Positions 1 to 7,542 of a DNA stretch of 15,708 bases are shown here, one piece after another; position 1 is the stretch's first letter, and the number at the start of each line of letters is the position of its first letter. The stretch comes from RGIG6374 sp045600965. GTDB taxonomy: Bacteria; Bacteroidota; Bacteroidia; Bacteroidales; UBA932. A program made the position numbers and the translations under genes. The stretch lies in assembly GCA_045600965.1 (NCBI GenBank), contig JAZRYW010000055.1, forward strand, positions 1 to 15,708, in the 5' to 3' direction. Below the pieces are notes generated by a model. The model was not told the origin of the DNA. It ran no database searches and was given only the letters and a program-made list of their open reading frames with translations.

Positions 1-138
1 TGGTAATCTTTATGAGTCTTGTTTCGTCCTTTGAATTTGTCATTCAGTCACGTAGCCCGCTACGCTCCTTCATTTCGCATTCAAAATCCATAAACAATCC
101 TTCATAAATCTTTTACCAACTTATTTTTTCATCATTCC
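1..138 (-). repeat. Palindromic MITE-like repeat, copy 1 (left end cut by window)
   Basis: The reverse complement of this stretch matches 13342-13481 almost base for base. I count three substitutions and one 2-nt length difference over about 140 bases. The unit is an imperfect palindrome: the TGGTA start, TTTATGA, TTGTTT and TTTGAAT blocks on one side recur in reverse complement on the other, and the centre is CGTAGC-GG-GCTACG in the minus-strand reading. It begins 17 nt after the stop codon of the M19 dipeptidase gene and reads in the same sense as that gene. By comparison with copy 2, roughly 10 more bases of the outer arm lie beyond the window edge. It carries no transposase. It could be a non-autonomous mobile element or a dispersed structured 3' element. 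Confidence 0.88.
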
Positions 139-155
139 TTAACTGAATAATTCTG

Positions 156-1211
156 TCATAATAGTCTGAGAATGTTGCCTCCGGCTATCTTCTCTATCTG
201 CCCGGTCGTCAGTCCTCTCGATGACAATGCGTCAAAAATGACGTTGAAGGACGATATGTTCTCCAGCCCTTGAGGGGTGACCTCTATCCCGTCATAGTCA
301 GTCCCGATGCCGACTCCTTCGATGCCGCAGACGTTCACCATATGGAGGATGTGGTCGCAGATGATGTCCACTCCGGGGCGGGGAAGGGCTGCCAGCCTGT
401 CCTGGAGGGCGTTCCATCTGGCTCGTTTTTCCGCATCCGCCGGGTCGGCGATGAATTCGTCCTCTATGTACATCTGCTCTTCAAGACGGGAGTCTTCCAG
501 GACCTTCACGAATTTCTCCGAAAGGAAGCAGGGATAGATGCTGGCGCACACGACGCCGCCTCTCTCGGCGATGCCGCGCATCAGACTGTCCGGAAGGTTG
601 CGCCTGTGGCGTGACAACTCCCTGCAGCAGGTGTGGGTGTCCAGCACAGGTTCCTTTGAAATTTCAAGCACGTCGCGTATTGTGCTGTCGGCGCAGTGGG
701 CCAGGTCCACCAGCATTGAGCAGCTGTTCATCTCGCTTATGAGCTCCCTGCCGAAATCCGTAAGGCCGCCGTTAGTGCCGCAGCCGGAGCAGGAGTCTCC
801 GATCTGGTTGTCCGCGCTATGGGTCAGGGTGACGTAACGTACCCTGCGGCGTTTGAATTCGTGGAGCAGGTTCATATCCTGCTGTATGGGAGAACCGTTT
901 TCCAGGCCGACAAGTATGGATATCAGTCCGTTGCCGGCGTTGCTTCTGAGCTGTTCGGCCGAAGTGGCGAACGCAACTTCTCCGGGGTTGGCTTCAACCT
1001 GTCGTTCAAGTTCCCCGAGAAGCCTCAGCGAATAGTCCAACGCTTCTTTCCCGGACAGTCTTGCCGGAATGTAAAGGGCAAAGAATGAACCGCTTATCCC
1101 ACCTGCCGCCATCTTGGGAAAATCCACCTGGGCGTGGTTGTTGTCCAAGGAATAATCCCTCAGCCTCAACATCTGGGAAGGGGCGTCGCAATGAGCATCT
1201 ATCGATATCAT
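156..1211 (-). CDS. Membrane-dipeptidase-family (M19) metallopeptidase, cytoplasmic
   Basis: Predicted zinc dipeptidase of peptidase family M19 (renal dipeptidase-like), 351 residues, which would hydrolyse dipeptides. The family's metal-site pattern is visible in order: H7-x-D9 at the N-terminus, E104 in GLENG, H172 in VDLAH, H193 in the DTHTC stretch, and the IGTDYDG motif near residues 302-308. There is no signal peptide, so it should act in the cytoplasm. The reading frame is open up to 1247, but the start at 1211 (MISIDAHCD) is preferred: it places the HxD motif at the usual distance from the N-terminus and leaves 57 bp to the divergent transglycosylase gene. The protein is unusually rich in cysteine (about a dozen). 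The exact substrate cannot be read from sequence. A palindromic repeat follows immediately downstream. Confidence 0.92.
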   Translation of the reverse strand: MISIDAHCDAPSQMLRLRDYSLDNNHAQVDFPKMAAGGISGSFFALYIPARLSGKEALDYSLRLLGELERQVEANPGEVAFATSAEQLRSNAGNGLISILVGLENGSPIQQDMNLLHEFKRRRVRYVTLTHSADNQIGDSCSGCGTNGGLTDFGRELISEMNSCSMLVDLAHCADSTIRDVLEISKEPVLDTHTCCRELSRHRRNLPDSLMRGIAERGGVVCASIYPCFLSEKFVKVLEDSRLEEQMYIEDEFIADPADAEKRARWNALQDRLAALPRPGVDIICDHILHMVNVCGIEGVGIGTDYDGIEVTPQGLENISSFNVIFDALSSRGLTTGQIEKIAGGNILRLL

Positions 1212-1256
1212 TGTATGATTGGCTTCTTTCAGGACGCAATTTAACAATTTTTAGCG

Positions 1257-1264
1257 TAACTTCG
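1257..1264 (+). promoter_or_regulatory. Possible -7 element just before the transglycosylase start
   Basis: TAACTTCG matches seven of eight positions of the Bacteroidota -7 element TAnnTTTG. It lies only four bases before the ATG at 1269, so a start site at the usual distance would give a leaderless or nearly leaderless mRNA. No TTTG is found at the expected -33 distance, so this is a weak call. Confidence 0.25.
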
Positions 1265-1268
1265 CGGT

Positions 1269-2246
1269 ATGAAACAGAAAGAAATACTTTGCGCAGCACT
1301 TGCACTTATGCTTTTTTCCTCGTGCGGCAATGCGCAGAAACCCATAGCGGGGCACAATGACGGGGGTCTGAAGGATGCCGTAACCTCCGCGCCTGCCGCC
1401 GTCAGGCCCGAGACTCCCCGTTTTGCCGTCTTTGCCGGCGATACGATACTCCTCACCCGCGCTGACCTGCGTGAGCGTATGGACCGGGAGATACTCGCCT
1501 TCTCATATATGCACTCCAACTCCCTGCTGATGATACGTCGTGCCAACCGCATCTTCCCCCAGGTGGAGCCTGTCCTCAAGGAATGCGGAGTGCCTGACGA
1601 CCTGAAGTATCTTATGGTGATAGAGAGCAACCTGGACCCCAAGTCGGTTTCTTCCGCCGGGGCCGCCGGCCTGTGGCAGTTCATGAAGGGCGCAGGCGCG
1701 GAGTACGGTCTTGTGATCGACAGTGAAGTGGACGAGAGGTACAATACCGAAAAGGCCACCCGCGCTGCGTGCAAGTATCTCAAATATGCATATTCAAAGT
1801 TTCACGACTGGATGACAGTGGCCGCCAGTTACAATTCCGGAACGTCGGGCATATCCAGGAGGCTGGAGGAACAGAATCAGACTACAGCCCTTGATCTGTG
1901 GCTCAATGAGGAGACTTCCAGATATATGTTCCGGCTTCTTGTAGCCAAGATGTTTATGGAAAATCCTCAGAGTTTCGGATTCACCTTTACCCGGGAGGAA
2001 CTCTATCCTTATATTCCGCCGAAGCGTACCGTTGAAGTGTCGGGCCCCATTGAGGATCTGGCGGGCTTCGCCGCCGGTTACGGCGTGTCATATGCCGATC
2101 TGAAGAGAGAAAATCTGTGGCTGAGGGACAAGAAGCTTGTCAACAAGCTTCACAGGAAATATCATATCGCTATTCCTGACGTGGAGGCGCAGTACTATGA
2201 TCCGTCCCGGACAGCGGTTCACTGTAAAGTCTGGATCGGTGAATGA
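1269..2246 (+). CDS. Lytic transglycosylase lipoprotein (SLT domain, MltD-like)
   Basis: Predicted membrane-anchored murein lytic transglycosylase, 325 residues, which would cleave the glycan strands of peptidoglycan. The N-terminus is a lipoprotein signal (MKQKEILCAALALMLFSSC) with C19 as the lipidated cysteine. The SLT domain covers about residues 90-220: the catalytic glutamate is most likely E119 in VIESNLDP, followed by GAAGLWQFM and the AASYNSG motif typical of family 1 transglycosylases. The C-terminal region, about residues 255-310, has a weak LysM-like pattern (GFAAGYGVSYADL and following), which may bind peptidoglycan. The start is fixed by the signal peptide. The Wzi-like barrel gene starts 12 nt downstream in the same reading frame, so the two are probably co-transcribed and may act together at the cell envelope. 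Confidence 0.92.
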   Translation: MKQKEILCAALALMLFSSCGNAQKPIAGHNDGGLKDAVTSAPAAVRPETPRFAVFAGDTILLTRADLRERMDREILAFSYMHSNSLLMIRRANRIFPQVEPVLKECGVPDDLKYLMVIESNLDPKSVSSAGAAGLWQFMKGAGAEYGLVIDSEVDERYNTEKATRAACKYLKYAYSKFHDWMTVAASYNSGTSGISRRLEEQNQTTALDLWLNEETSRYMFRLLVAKMFMENPQSFGFTFTREELYPYIPPKRTVEVSGPIEDLAGFAAGYGVSYADLKRENLWLRDKKLVNKLHRKYHIAIPDVEAQYYDPSRTAVHCKVWIGE

Positions 2247-2258
2247 CAGCTGCCGATA

Positions 2259-3716
2259 ATGGAGGAGTTTCTTCTTTCCCTATATCTTCTGGGTGCCTTT
2301 TCAGGCAGCCCTGACCAGTCTCCGTTCTGGATGACTGCAAACAGGTCAGGTCTTGCGCCTGAAGGTTCATATCGTACCTGGCATCTGGATGCATCCACCA
2401 AGTTCGATGACAGCAAGACCTGGCAATGGCGCTGGGGCGCCTCTTTGGACCTTACGCGCGCCGGAGAACGGCAACGTGAGACATTCGGGCCGTCGAACGG
2501 AGCCCTGACACACTTCTGGAACCGAGATCTCTTTGTGGATGAACTTTATGCAAGCGGCAGGTGGAAAGCCCTCACCCTCGACGTGGGAATGAAGCAGGTG
2601 GAAACGGATTTCAATGCTCCAGGCGAGGAATTGGGCTCGATGTCCGTCACCGGAGGACATTATGTCGAGAGCGGCAACGCGCGTCCTATGCCCGGTTACC
2701 TCCTTTCCCTCGCCCCCGTTGCCATTCCCTTTACATCCGGGCGCGTTCATCTTTATGGCGCGTTCGGCGACTTCCGTACAATTGATGACAGGTATGTGGA
2801 CGGCGCTCTCGTTCACAGGACAAAAATTTTCTTCAAGTTCAACATCACCAGGCGCCTGGATTTCACCATAGGGCTGGACCATTTCGCTCAGTGGGGAGGT
2901 ACCAGCCCCCATTACGGCCGTATGCCGGAGACTTTCGGCAACTACCTTCGGGTGATAACAGGAAGCAGCGCTTCGTCGCAGGGCTCCACTTCAGACCGGA
3001 TCAACGTGATAGGCAATCAGGGCGGTGGGGAACTGCTGCGTTTCGACTATCGTGGCGATGGGTTCAGGATGACCTTCCAGCACGACATACCTTATGACGA
3101 CGGATCCGGAATGGGGTTCCAGAACTTCCCCGACGGTATCAACACCCTTCATTTCGGCTTTGACGACAAGAACCGCTGGGTTTCCGACGTGCTGTATGAA
3201 TACCATTACACAATGTGGCAGTCAGGGACTGCACACGATCGTCCGGCCACGCCGGAGGAGATGGCAAAGCAGGATCCTTCGGACTATTACTACGGCCGCA
3301 AGATCATAGGCGGACGCGACAATTACTTCAACAACGGGGAATACCGGTCGGGATGGACCCACTTTGCGCACACCATAGGCAACCCGCTGATGTATCCCGG
3401 CCCCGTGGATTCACAGGGAACCATCGCAATAGTGAACAACAGGCTCAAGGCTCACCATATTTCCTTGGCCGGTATGGCTTTCAGAAAGATGCCGTACAAG
3501 CTTATGCTGACATACTCGAAGAATTACGGAACTTATTCCGTCCCTTTTCCCGAACCTCTGAAGCAGTTTTCCGGGGCGCTTATGGGCGAGACGAGGAGCT
3601 TGAAATGGGTGACGGCAACCTATGGCATATATTATGACCGTGGAGATGTCCGTCACAACGGATTCGGCTTCACGGCCGGCATCAAGTATGTGATTGTCAG
3701 ATCAGACAAGCACTGA
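2259..3716 (+). CDS. Wzi-like capsule assembly / outer-membrane beta-barrel protein
   Basis: Probable outer-membrane beta-barrel of the capsule-assembly Wzi type found across Bacteroidota, 485 residues. The family opening SPFWMTANRSGL is at residues 21-32. It is followed by many alternating hydrophobic/aromatic strands, and the C-terminus has the barrel-like form GFGFTAGIKYVIV. Wzi helps anchor capsular polysaccharide in E. coli; the role of Bacteroidota homologues is less clear, so function is inferred from family only. The N-terminus is odd: MEEFLLSLYLLGAFSG is hydrophobic but lacks the usual positive residues and begins with two glutamates. No upstream start is possible in this frame because the transglycosylase stop at 2244-2246 is in frame. 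The 3' end overlaps the convergent UbiD-like gene by 15 nt. Confidence 0.75.
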   Translation: MEEFLLSLYLLGAFSGSPDQSPFWMTANRSGLAPEGSYRTWHLDASTKFDDSKTWQWRWGASLDLTRAGERQRETFGPSNGALTHFWNRDLFVDELYASGRWKALTLDVGMKQVETDFNAPGEELGSMSVTGGHYVESGNARPMPGYLLSLAPVAIPFTSGRVHLYGAFGDFRTIDDRYVDGALVHRTKIFFKFNITRRLDFTIGLDHFAQWGGTSPHYGRMPETFGNYLRVITGSSASSQGSTSDRINVIGNQGGGELLRFDYRGDGFRMTFQHDIPYDDGSGMGFQNFPDGINTLHFGFDDKNRWVSDVLYEYHYTMWQSGTAHDRPATPEEMAKQDPSDYYYGRKIIGGRDNYFNNGEYRSGWTHFAHTIGNPLMYPGPVDSQGTIAIVNNRLKAHHISLAGMAFRKMPYKLMLTYSKNYGTYSVPFPEPLKQFSGALMGETRSLKWVTATYGIYYDRGDVRHNGFGFTAGIKYVIVRSDKH

Positions 3717-4640
3717 TTCTCTACGGAATATCGCAGTTATCCTGTCTTTCAAAGCCTTTTTCAGAATCTCGGCCTGCTTCTCATCGAAGACTCCCCCCTG
3801 GATGGGTTCCACTGTCACCTTTACCGGCTGCTCCGGGGCCATGGGGATTCTCACCGCGCTGATGTTCTCGTCAAGCGTGAATCTGAGATATTCTGTCATA
3901 AAGACACCGGCAGCCTTCGCTGCCGCGCTTCTTTCGTCATTTGATGTGATGAACCCGAACTCGCCTGACTTGTTGGCCTTCCTGCCTGACGAAAAGCAGG
4001 TGATATGGAAAACGGGCAGACCTTCGTGCTTCGGTTCGTTCTTCTGTATGTACCCTTCGAAGACGGCTGAGCAATCGGATGGTATGTCAATCTGCTGGGT
4101 CAGGCACTGAGATACTACAACGGGCCTGTGCGTCATCATACTCTCTATGTTGCAGCAGTCGAACCCTAAGGGCAGGGGGCAGAGCGCGGCCACCCTGTGC
4201 ATAACGGCGCCGCCGAAGCAAATAGCTGCCGGAAGCCTGTAATCACGGCATCGCGCGAGGTTGTGCATCAGCGGGCTCTCCTTCGTGCACCGTATCGCCA
4301 GAGAGGTGGAGTCTATTATCTTGACGTCGTGAATGCTGCTGACTGTCGTTCCAAGCTCGGTGCAGGGAGAATAAACAAGGCAGTCCGAGAGTGACTGCTC
4401 CCCCGGAAGCAGTTCCTTCAGATTGACTTTATACCTGACAACCTCCTGTGCGGCGTTACGGTGACCCTCGTGCTTGCGCAATGCCTCTATCCACGAGGCC
4501 GTCTTGCGTCGGTTCAGAGAGTCGAATGCGCCTATGGTATGGCGGCCGAGCACATATTTGATTGATAGCTGTATGTTGTCCCTCAACTCGCTCAATGAAT
4601 TGACATCAAGCTCCTTGAGCAGTTTGTCTTCCGGATTCAT
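3702..4640 (-). CDS. Shortened, divergent UbiD-like protein, probably not an active decarboxylase
   Basis: The 312-residue product resembles the middle and C-terminal parts of UbiD-family decarboxylases. Residues 103-145 fit the UbiD stretch NVGIYRMQ...LPVAIVIGGDP, read here as SIHDVKIID...LPAAICFGGA. Residues 150-200 fit APLPLG...PVELVKC...VPADAEIVIEGYI, read here as CPLPLGFD...IPSDCSAVFEGYI. PVFHIT at 209-214 is also shared. Compared with the usual ~450-600 residues it is short. The prFMN-binding segment before residue 100 is not recognisable, the family's catalytic arginine position reads H/D, one conserved glutamate (AEIV) reads S, and the EGPFG loop is collapsed to EGLP. The alignment was made from memory and is not computed. 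Its ATG overlaps the stop of the FAD/Fe-S dehydrogenase gene (ATGA), so the two are translationally coupled. An accessory or non-enzymatic role is possible but unproven. Confidence 0.6.
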   Translation of the reverse strand: MNPEDKLLKELDVNSLSELRDNIQLSIKYVLGRHTIGAFDSLNRRKTASWIEALRKHEGHRNAAQEVVRYKVNLKELLPGEQSLSDCLVYSPCTELGTTVSSIHDVKIIDSTSLAIRCTKESPLMHNLARCRDYRLPAAICFGGAVMHRVAALCPLPLGFDCCNIESMMTHRPVVVSQCLTQQIDIPSDCSAVFEGYIQKNEPKHEGLPVFHITCFSSGRKANKSGEFGFITSNDERSAAAKAAGVFMTEYLRFTLDENISAVRIPMAPEQPVKVTVEPIQGGVFDEKQAEILKKALKDRITAIFRRESVLV

Positions 4641-7507
4641 CTTTTGACTGGTTTCTTTTTTGGCTTCTTACGTATGCTTATCCCGGCCGATTCGGCTACA
4701 AGATATATTATTGACTTGAAAACGATGCCGCTGTGATTTGACTGACCTATCTCGCAGGTCCTGCTGGTGGAATATCCAACCTTGCAGCCGTCGAGCTGGC
4801 CTTTCAAATTCCTCAGACCGTGTCTGTTGAGTTCAGGATAAGTGAATCCACGGTCACCGGCAAACCCGCAGCAGTCTGAGCCCACCGTCACCACTTCCTT
4901 TGCGCAGCGTTCCGCAATCCTTTGAAGTGTGCCATCCACACCGAGTTTCTTTGCTGTGCAGACAGGGAAGACGGCAATCCTGCGGTTGAGTTTTCGCAGC
5001 CTTAGCCTGTCCATCACGAAGCTGTCCAGGAACTGTGCGGGTTCATAGAGATTCAATGCCCCTTCCATATTTGTGCGCATTGTGTAGAGGCAGGGGCTCA
5101 TATCGCATAGCACAGGGATTCTGCCCCCCTGTGAAGCCTTGAGCAGGGCTGCCTTCAACTCGTCTGAAGAACGTTTGCCCGCCTCCACGAATCCTTTGCT
5201 GGAGAAGGACATGCCGCAGCAGAGTTTTTCCAGATTTTCAGGATATATGATCGTGAATCCGGCTTTGAGAAGCAGTTTCTCGGTGATTCGGGTAAGTTCG
5301 AGGTTGCTGCTGTAAGCCGGGGTCGTACCCATTGTCCTCGTTATGCAGGACGGAAAATAAACCACTTTGCGGTCGTTGTCCGGGTCTCCTATGATGCAGC
5401 CTTTCTCCAATTTGATCTTCCGCGCACCTGTAGGCATATATTCGTTCCAAAGAGGCAGCCTGCCCCCCGTGAGCCGGCGCAGTCCACGGGCAAGGACACC
5501 GAACAGCCTCTTCCCCAGGACCAGCCTCACTGCGTTGACTGTCTTGAGGAATCCTCTGGCAAAGGATGTCACCCTGTCCATATTCTCGCTGACCCACATT
5601 GCATTGCGGCGGCCCTCTTCAGTAGTGCGCTCAGATCTGAGTCGTTTCATCAGTTTGCCGGCGTCTATACCTACCGGGCACTTCAGCAGACAAAGGCTGT
5701 CCGTGGCGCAGGTGTCCATTCCCGCATAATGGAATGCCTGTTCCATCTCTGCCAGCAGGGCATCCGCATCCCCGAGGGAACGGATGCGTTCCATCTCACG
5801 GAATGCCACGACTCTCTGCCTTGGCGAGAGGGTGAGCCCGTCTGAAACGCACGACCCCTCGCAGAACCCGCACTCCATACATTTGTCCACTGCATCAGAG
5901 ACTGACGGCATTGGCTTGAGGTTGCGCAGGTGTGCCATAGGGTCATCGTTTATGATAACTCCGGGGTTGAGTATGCCCTTGGGGTCGAAGGCCTGTTTGA
6001 TGCGCAGCATCATCCTGTATGCCACATCGCCCCATTCCTGCTCGACAAAAGGCGCCATATTGCGTCCGGTGCCGTGCTCTGCCTTCAATGAACCGTCGTA
6101 TCCCTTCACCACGAGGTCTGCTATGTCATCCATAAACCTGCGGTATCTCTCTACTTCTTCAGGGATACCGAAATCCTGGTTGAACATAAAGTGGATGTTG
6201 CCTTCCAGCGCGTGACCGAAGATGATGGCATCATCATATCCGTTCCGCGAGAATACATTACGAAGCTGGACAACGGCTCCTGCGAGTTCCTCGATGGGGA
6301 AGCATACATCTTCAATAATTGCAGTGGTGCCGCTTCTTCTCATACCGGCAACGGTCGGCAGTGTGTTCTTCCTGATCTTCCACAGCACTGACTGTTCGGC
6401 TGGGTCGGTAGTGAAAACCAGAGGGAATTCGGTGGCGATACCGCTTATGGTCGACTTTATCCTGTCAACCTGAGCCTGAAGCCTGTCAGCCTCTGAGGCC
6501 CGTGTCTCTATGAGCAGAGCGCAGGCTGATGCGCCGGCACTTTTGAGGTATTCCGGTACACCGTCCGTATTCTCCACGCTCCTGATGGCGGCGCGGTCCA
6601 TAATTTCGGCCGCAGATACGGTGCAGTGGGCCTTCATCAGCTGGACAGCGCGGCAGGCCCGCTCGATGTCGGGATATATGGCAAGAGCCAGGGCTTTGTG
6701 CCTGTGTTCCACGACAGTGTTGTACGTTATTTCAGAGATGAAGCCGAGAGTGCCCTCCGAACCTATGAGCAGATGTTTGATTATTTCCACCCCGTCGGTG
6801 TAGTCGATAAAGGCGTTGAGGCTGTACCCGGTGGTGTTCTTTATCCTGTACTTCCTCCTTATCCGCTCTGCAAGCTCCTGGTTGGCACGGATCTTCCTTG
6901 AGATGGACTCCATCTGTCGTATCAGCTCGCGGTGCGTGCGGCGGAACTGTATGAGACTCATAGGCTCAGCCGTGTCAAGGATGCTGCCGTCGGCAAGGAC
7001 GGCCCGTATCTCCGCAACTGTCTTGTATGAGTTCTGAGAAGTGCCGCAGCACATTCCGCTGGCGTTGTTCGCCGCAATGCCGCCTATCATGGCGGTGTCT
7101 ATCGATGCCGGGTCGGGGCCTATCTTCCTGCCGTAGGGCAGGAGATACCTGTTGGCCATCGCACCCCGGATGCCCGGTTGGAGACGTATCCTGCGGCCTT
7201 CGTCAAGAATCTTCCATTTCTGCCAGTTATGGGCGGCGACAAGCAGGATGGAATCGCTCACGGCCTGTCCGGACAGAGATGTCCCTGCAGCCCTGAATGT
7301 GACGGGAAGACCCATCTCATTCGCAAGGCTGAGGACCTTCACAACTTCAGCTTCATCCCTGGCTCTTATGACAAGCTTGGGGACAAGCCTGTAGAATGAC
7401 GCGTCCGTGCCGTACGCCAGTGTGCTCAGGGCGTCGTGAAACAGTCTCTCCTTAGGTATGGAGAGCTTGATGGTGTCATAGAAATCCTTGTATTGTCCCG
7501 TCAGCAT
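4637..7507 (-). CDS. FAD- and Fe-S-containing 2-hydroxyacid dehydrogenase (D-lactate / D-2-hydroxyglutarate type)
   Basis: A 956-residue fused flavoprotein and iron-sulfur oxidoreductase that would oxidise a D-2-hydroxyacid and pass electrons onward, probably to quinone. Domains in order: FAD-binding type 4 (about 35-260) with GTSLSGQ at 75-81, PDPAS at 131-135, IGGIAANNASG at 141-151 and GSEGTLG at 249-255; FAD-oxidase C-terminal domain (about 265-520) with GHALEGNIH at 431-439, EHGTGR at 477-482 and FDPKGILNPG at 508-517; two 4Fe-4S cysteine sets, C543/C546/C549/C553 and C600/C606/C610; and a CCG-type C-terminal region with PSC near 721, CCG at 763-765 and CCG at 879-881. The layout resembles E. 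coli YdiJ and bacterial D-lactate dehydrogenases. Sequence alone does not decide between lactate and 2-hydroxyglutarate. It has a lysine-rich tail. It lies 35 nt downstream of the double-thioredoxin gene and overlaps the UbiD-like gene. Confidence 0.9.
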   Translation of the reverse strand: MLTGQYKDFYDTIKLSIPKERLFHDALSTLAYGTDASFYRLVPKLVIRARDEAEVVKVLSLANEMGLPVTFRAAGTSLSGQAVSDSILLVAAHNWQKWKILDEGRRIRLQPGIRGAMANRYLLPYGRKIGPDPASIDTAMIGGIAANNASGMCCGTSQNSYKTVAEIRAVLADGSILDTAEPMSLIQFRRTHRELIRQMESISRKIRANQELAERIRRKYRIKNTTGYSLNAFIDYTDGVEIIKHLLIGSEGTLGFISEITYNTVVEHRHKALALAIYPDIERACRAVQLMKAHCTVSAAEIMDRAAIRSVENTDGVPEYLKSAGASACALLIETRASEADRLQAQVDRIKSTISGIATEFPLVFTTDPAEQSVLWKIRKNTLPTVAGMRRSGTTAIIEDVCFPIEELAGAVVQLRNVFSRNGYDDAIIFGHALEGNIHFMFNQDFGIPEEVERYRRFMDDIADLVVKGYDGSLKAEHGTGRNMAPFVEQEWGDVAYRMMLRIKQAFDPKGILNPGVIINDDPMAHLRNLKPMPSVSDAVDKCMECGFCEGSCVSDGLTLSPRQRVVAFREMERIRSLGDADALLAEMEQAFHYAGMDTCATDSLCLLKCPVGIDAGKLMKRLRSERTTEEGRRNAMWVSENMDRVTSFARGFLKTVNAVRLVLGKRLFGVLARGLRRLTGGRLPLWNEYMPTGARKIKLEKGCIIGDPDNDRKVVYFPSCITRTMGTTPAYSSNLELTRITEKLLLKAGFTIIYPENLEKLCCGMSFSSKGFVEAGKRSSDELKAALLKASQGGRIPVLCDMSPCLYTMRTNMEGALNLYEPAQFLDSFVMDRLRLRKLNRRIAVFPVCTAKKLGVDGTLQRIAERCAKEVVTVGSDCCGFAGDRGFTYPELNRHGLRNLKGQLDGCKVGYSTSRTCEIGQSNHSGIVFKSIIYLVAESAGISIRKKPKKKPVKR

Positions 7508-7542
7508 ATAGTCAGATCAATGGCTCAAGTTTAGAAGCTGTT

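Noticed and set aside
1212..1247. Upstream start of the M19 dipeptidase at 1247 (12 extra residues)
   Set aside because: It would leave only 21 bp to the divergent gene and puts non-family sequence before the HxD motif; the start at 1211 fits the family.
2244..2246. TGA recoding (stop read as an amino acid) between transglycosylase and barrel
   Set aside because: All other genes here use TGA as an ordinary stop, including the ATGA overlaps, and Bacteroidota use the standard code. Kept only as a junction worth checking.
5238..6473. Long open frames on the opposite strand and in other frames within the FAD/Fe-S gene, lon and others
   Set aside because: They lie wholly inside well-supported genes, show no recognisable domains and have the composition expected of shadow frames in GC-balanced coding DNA.
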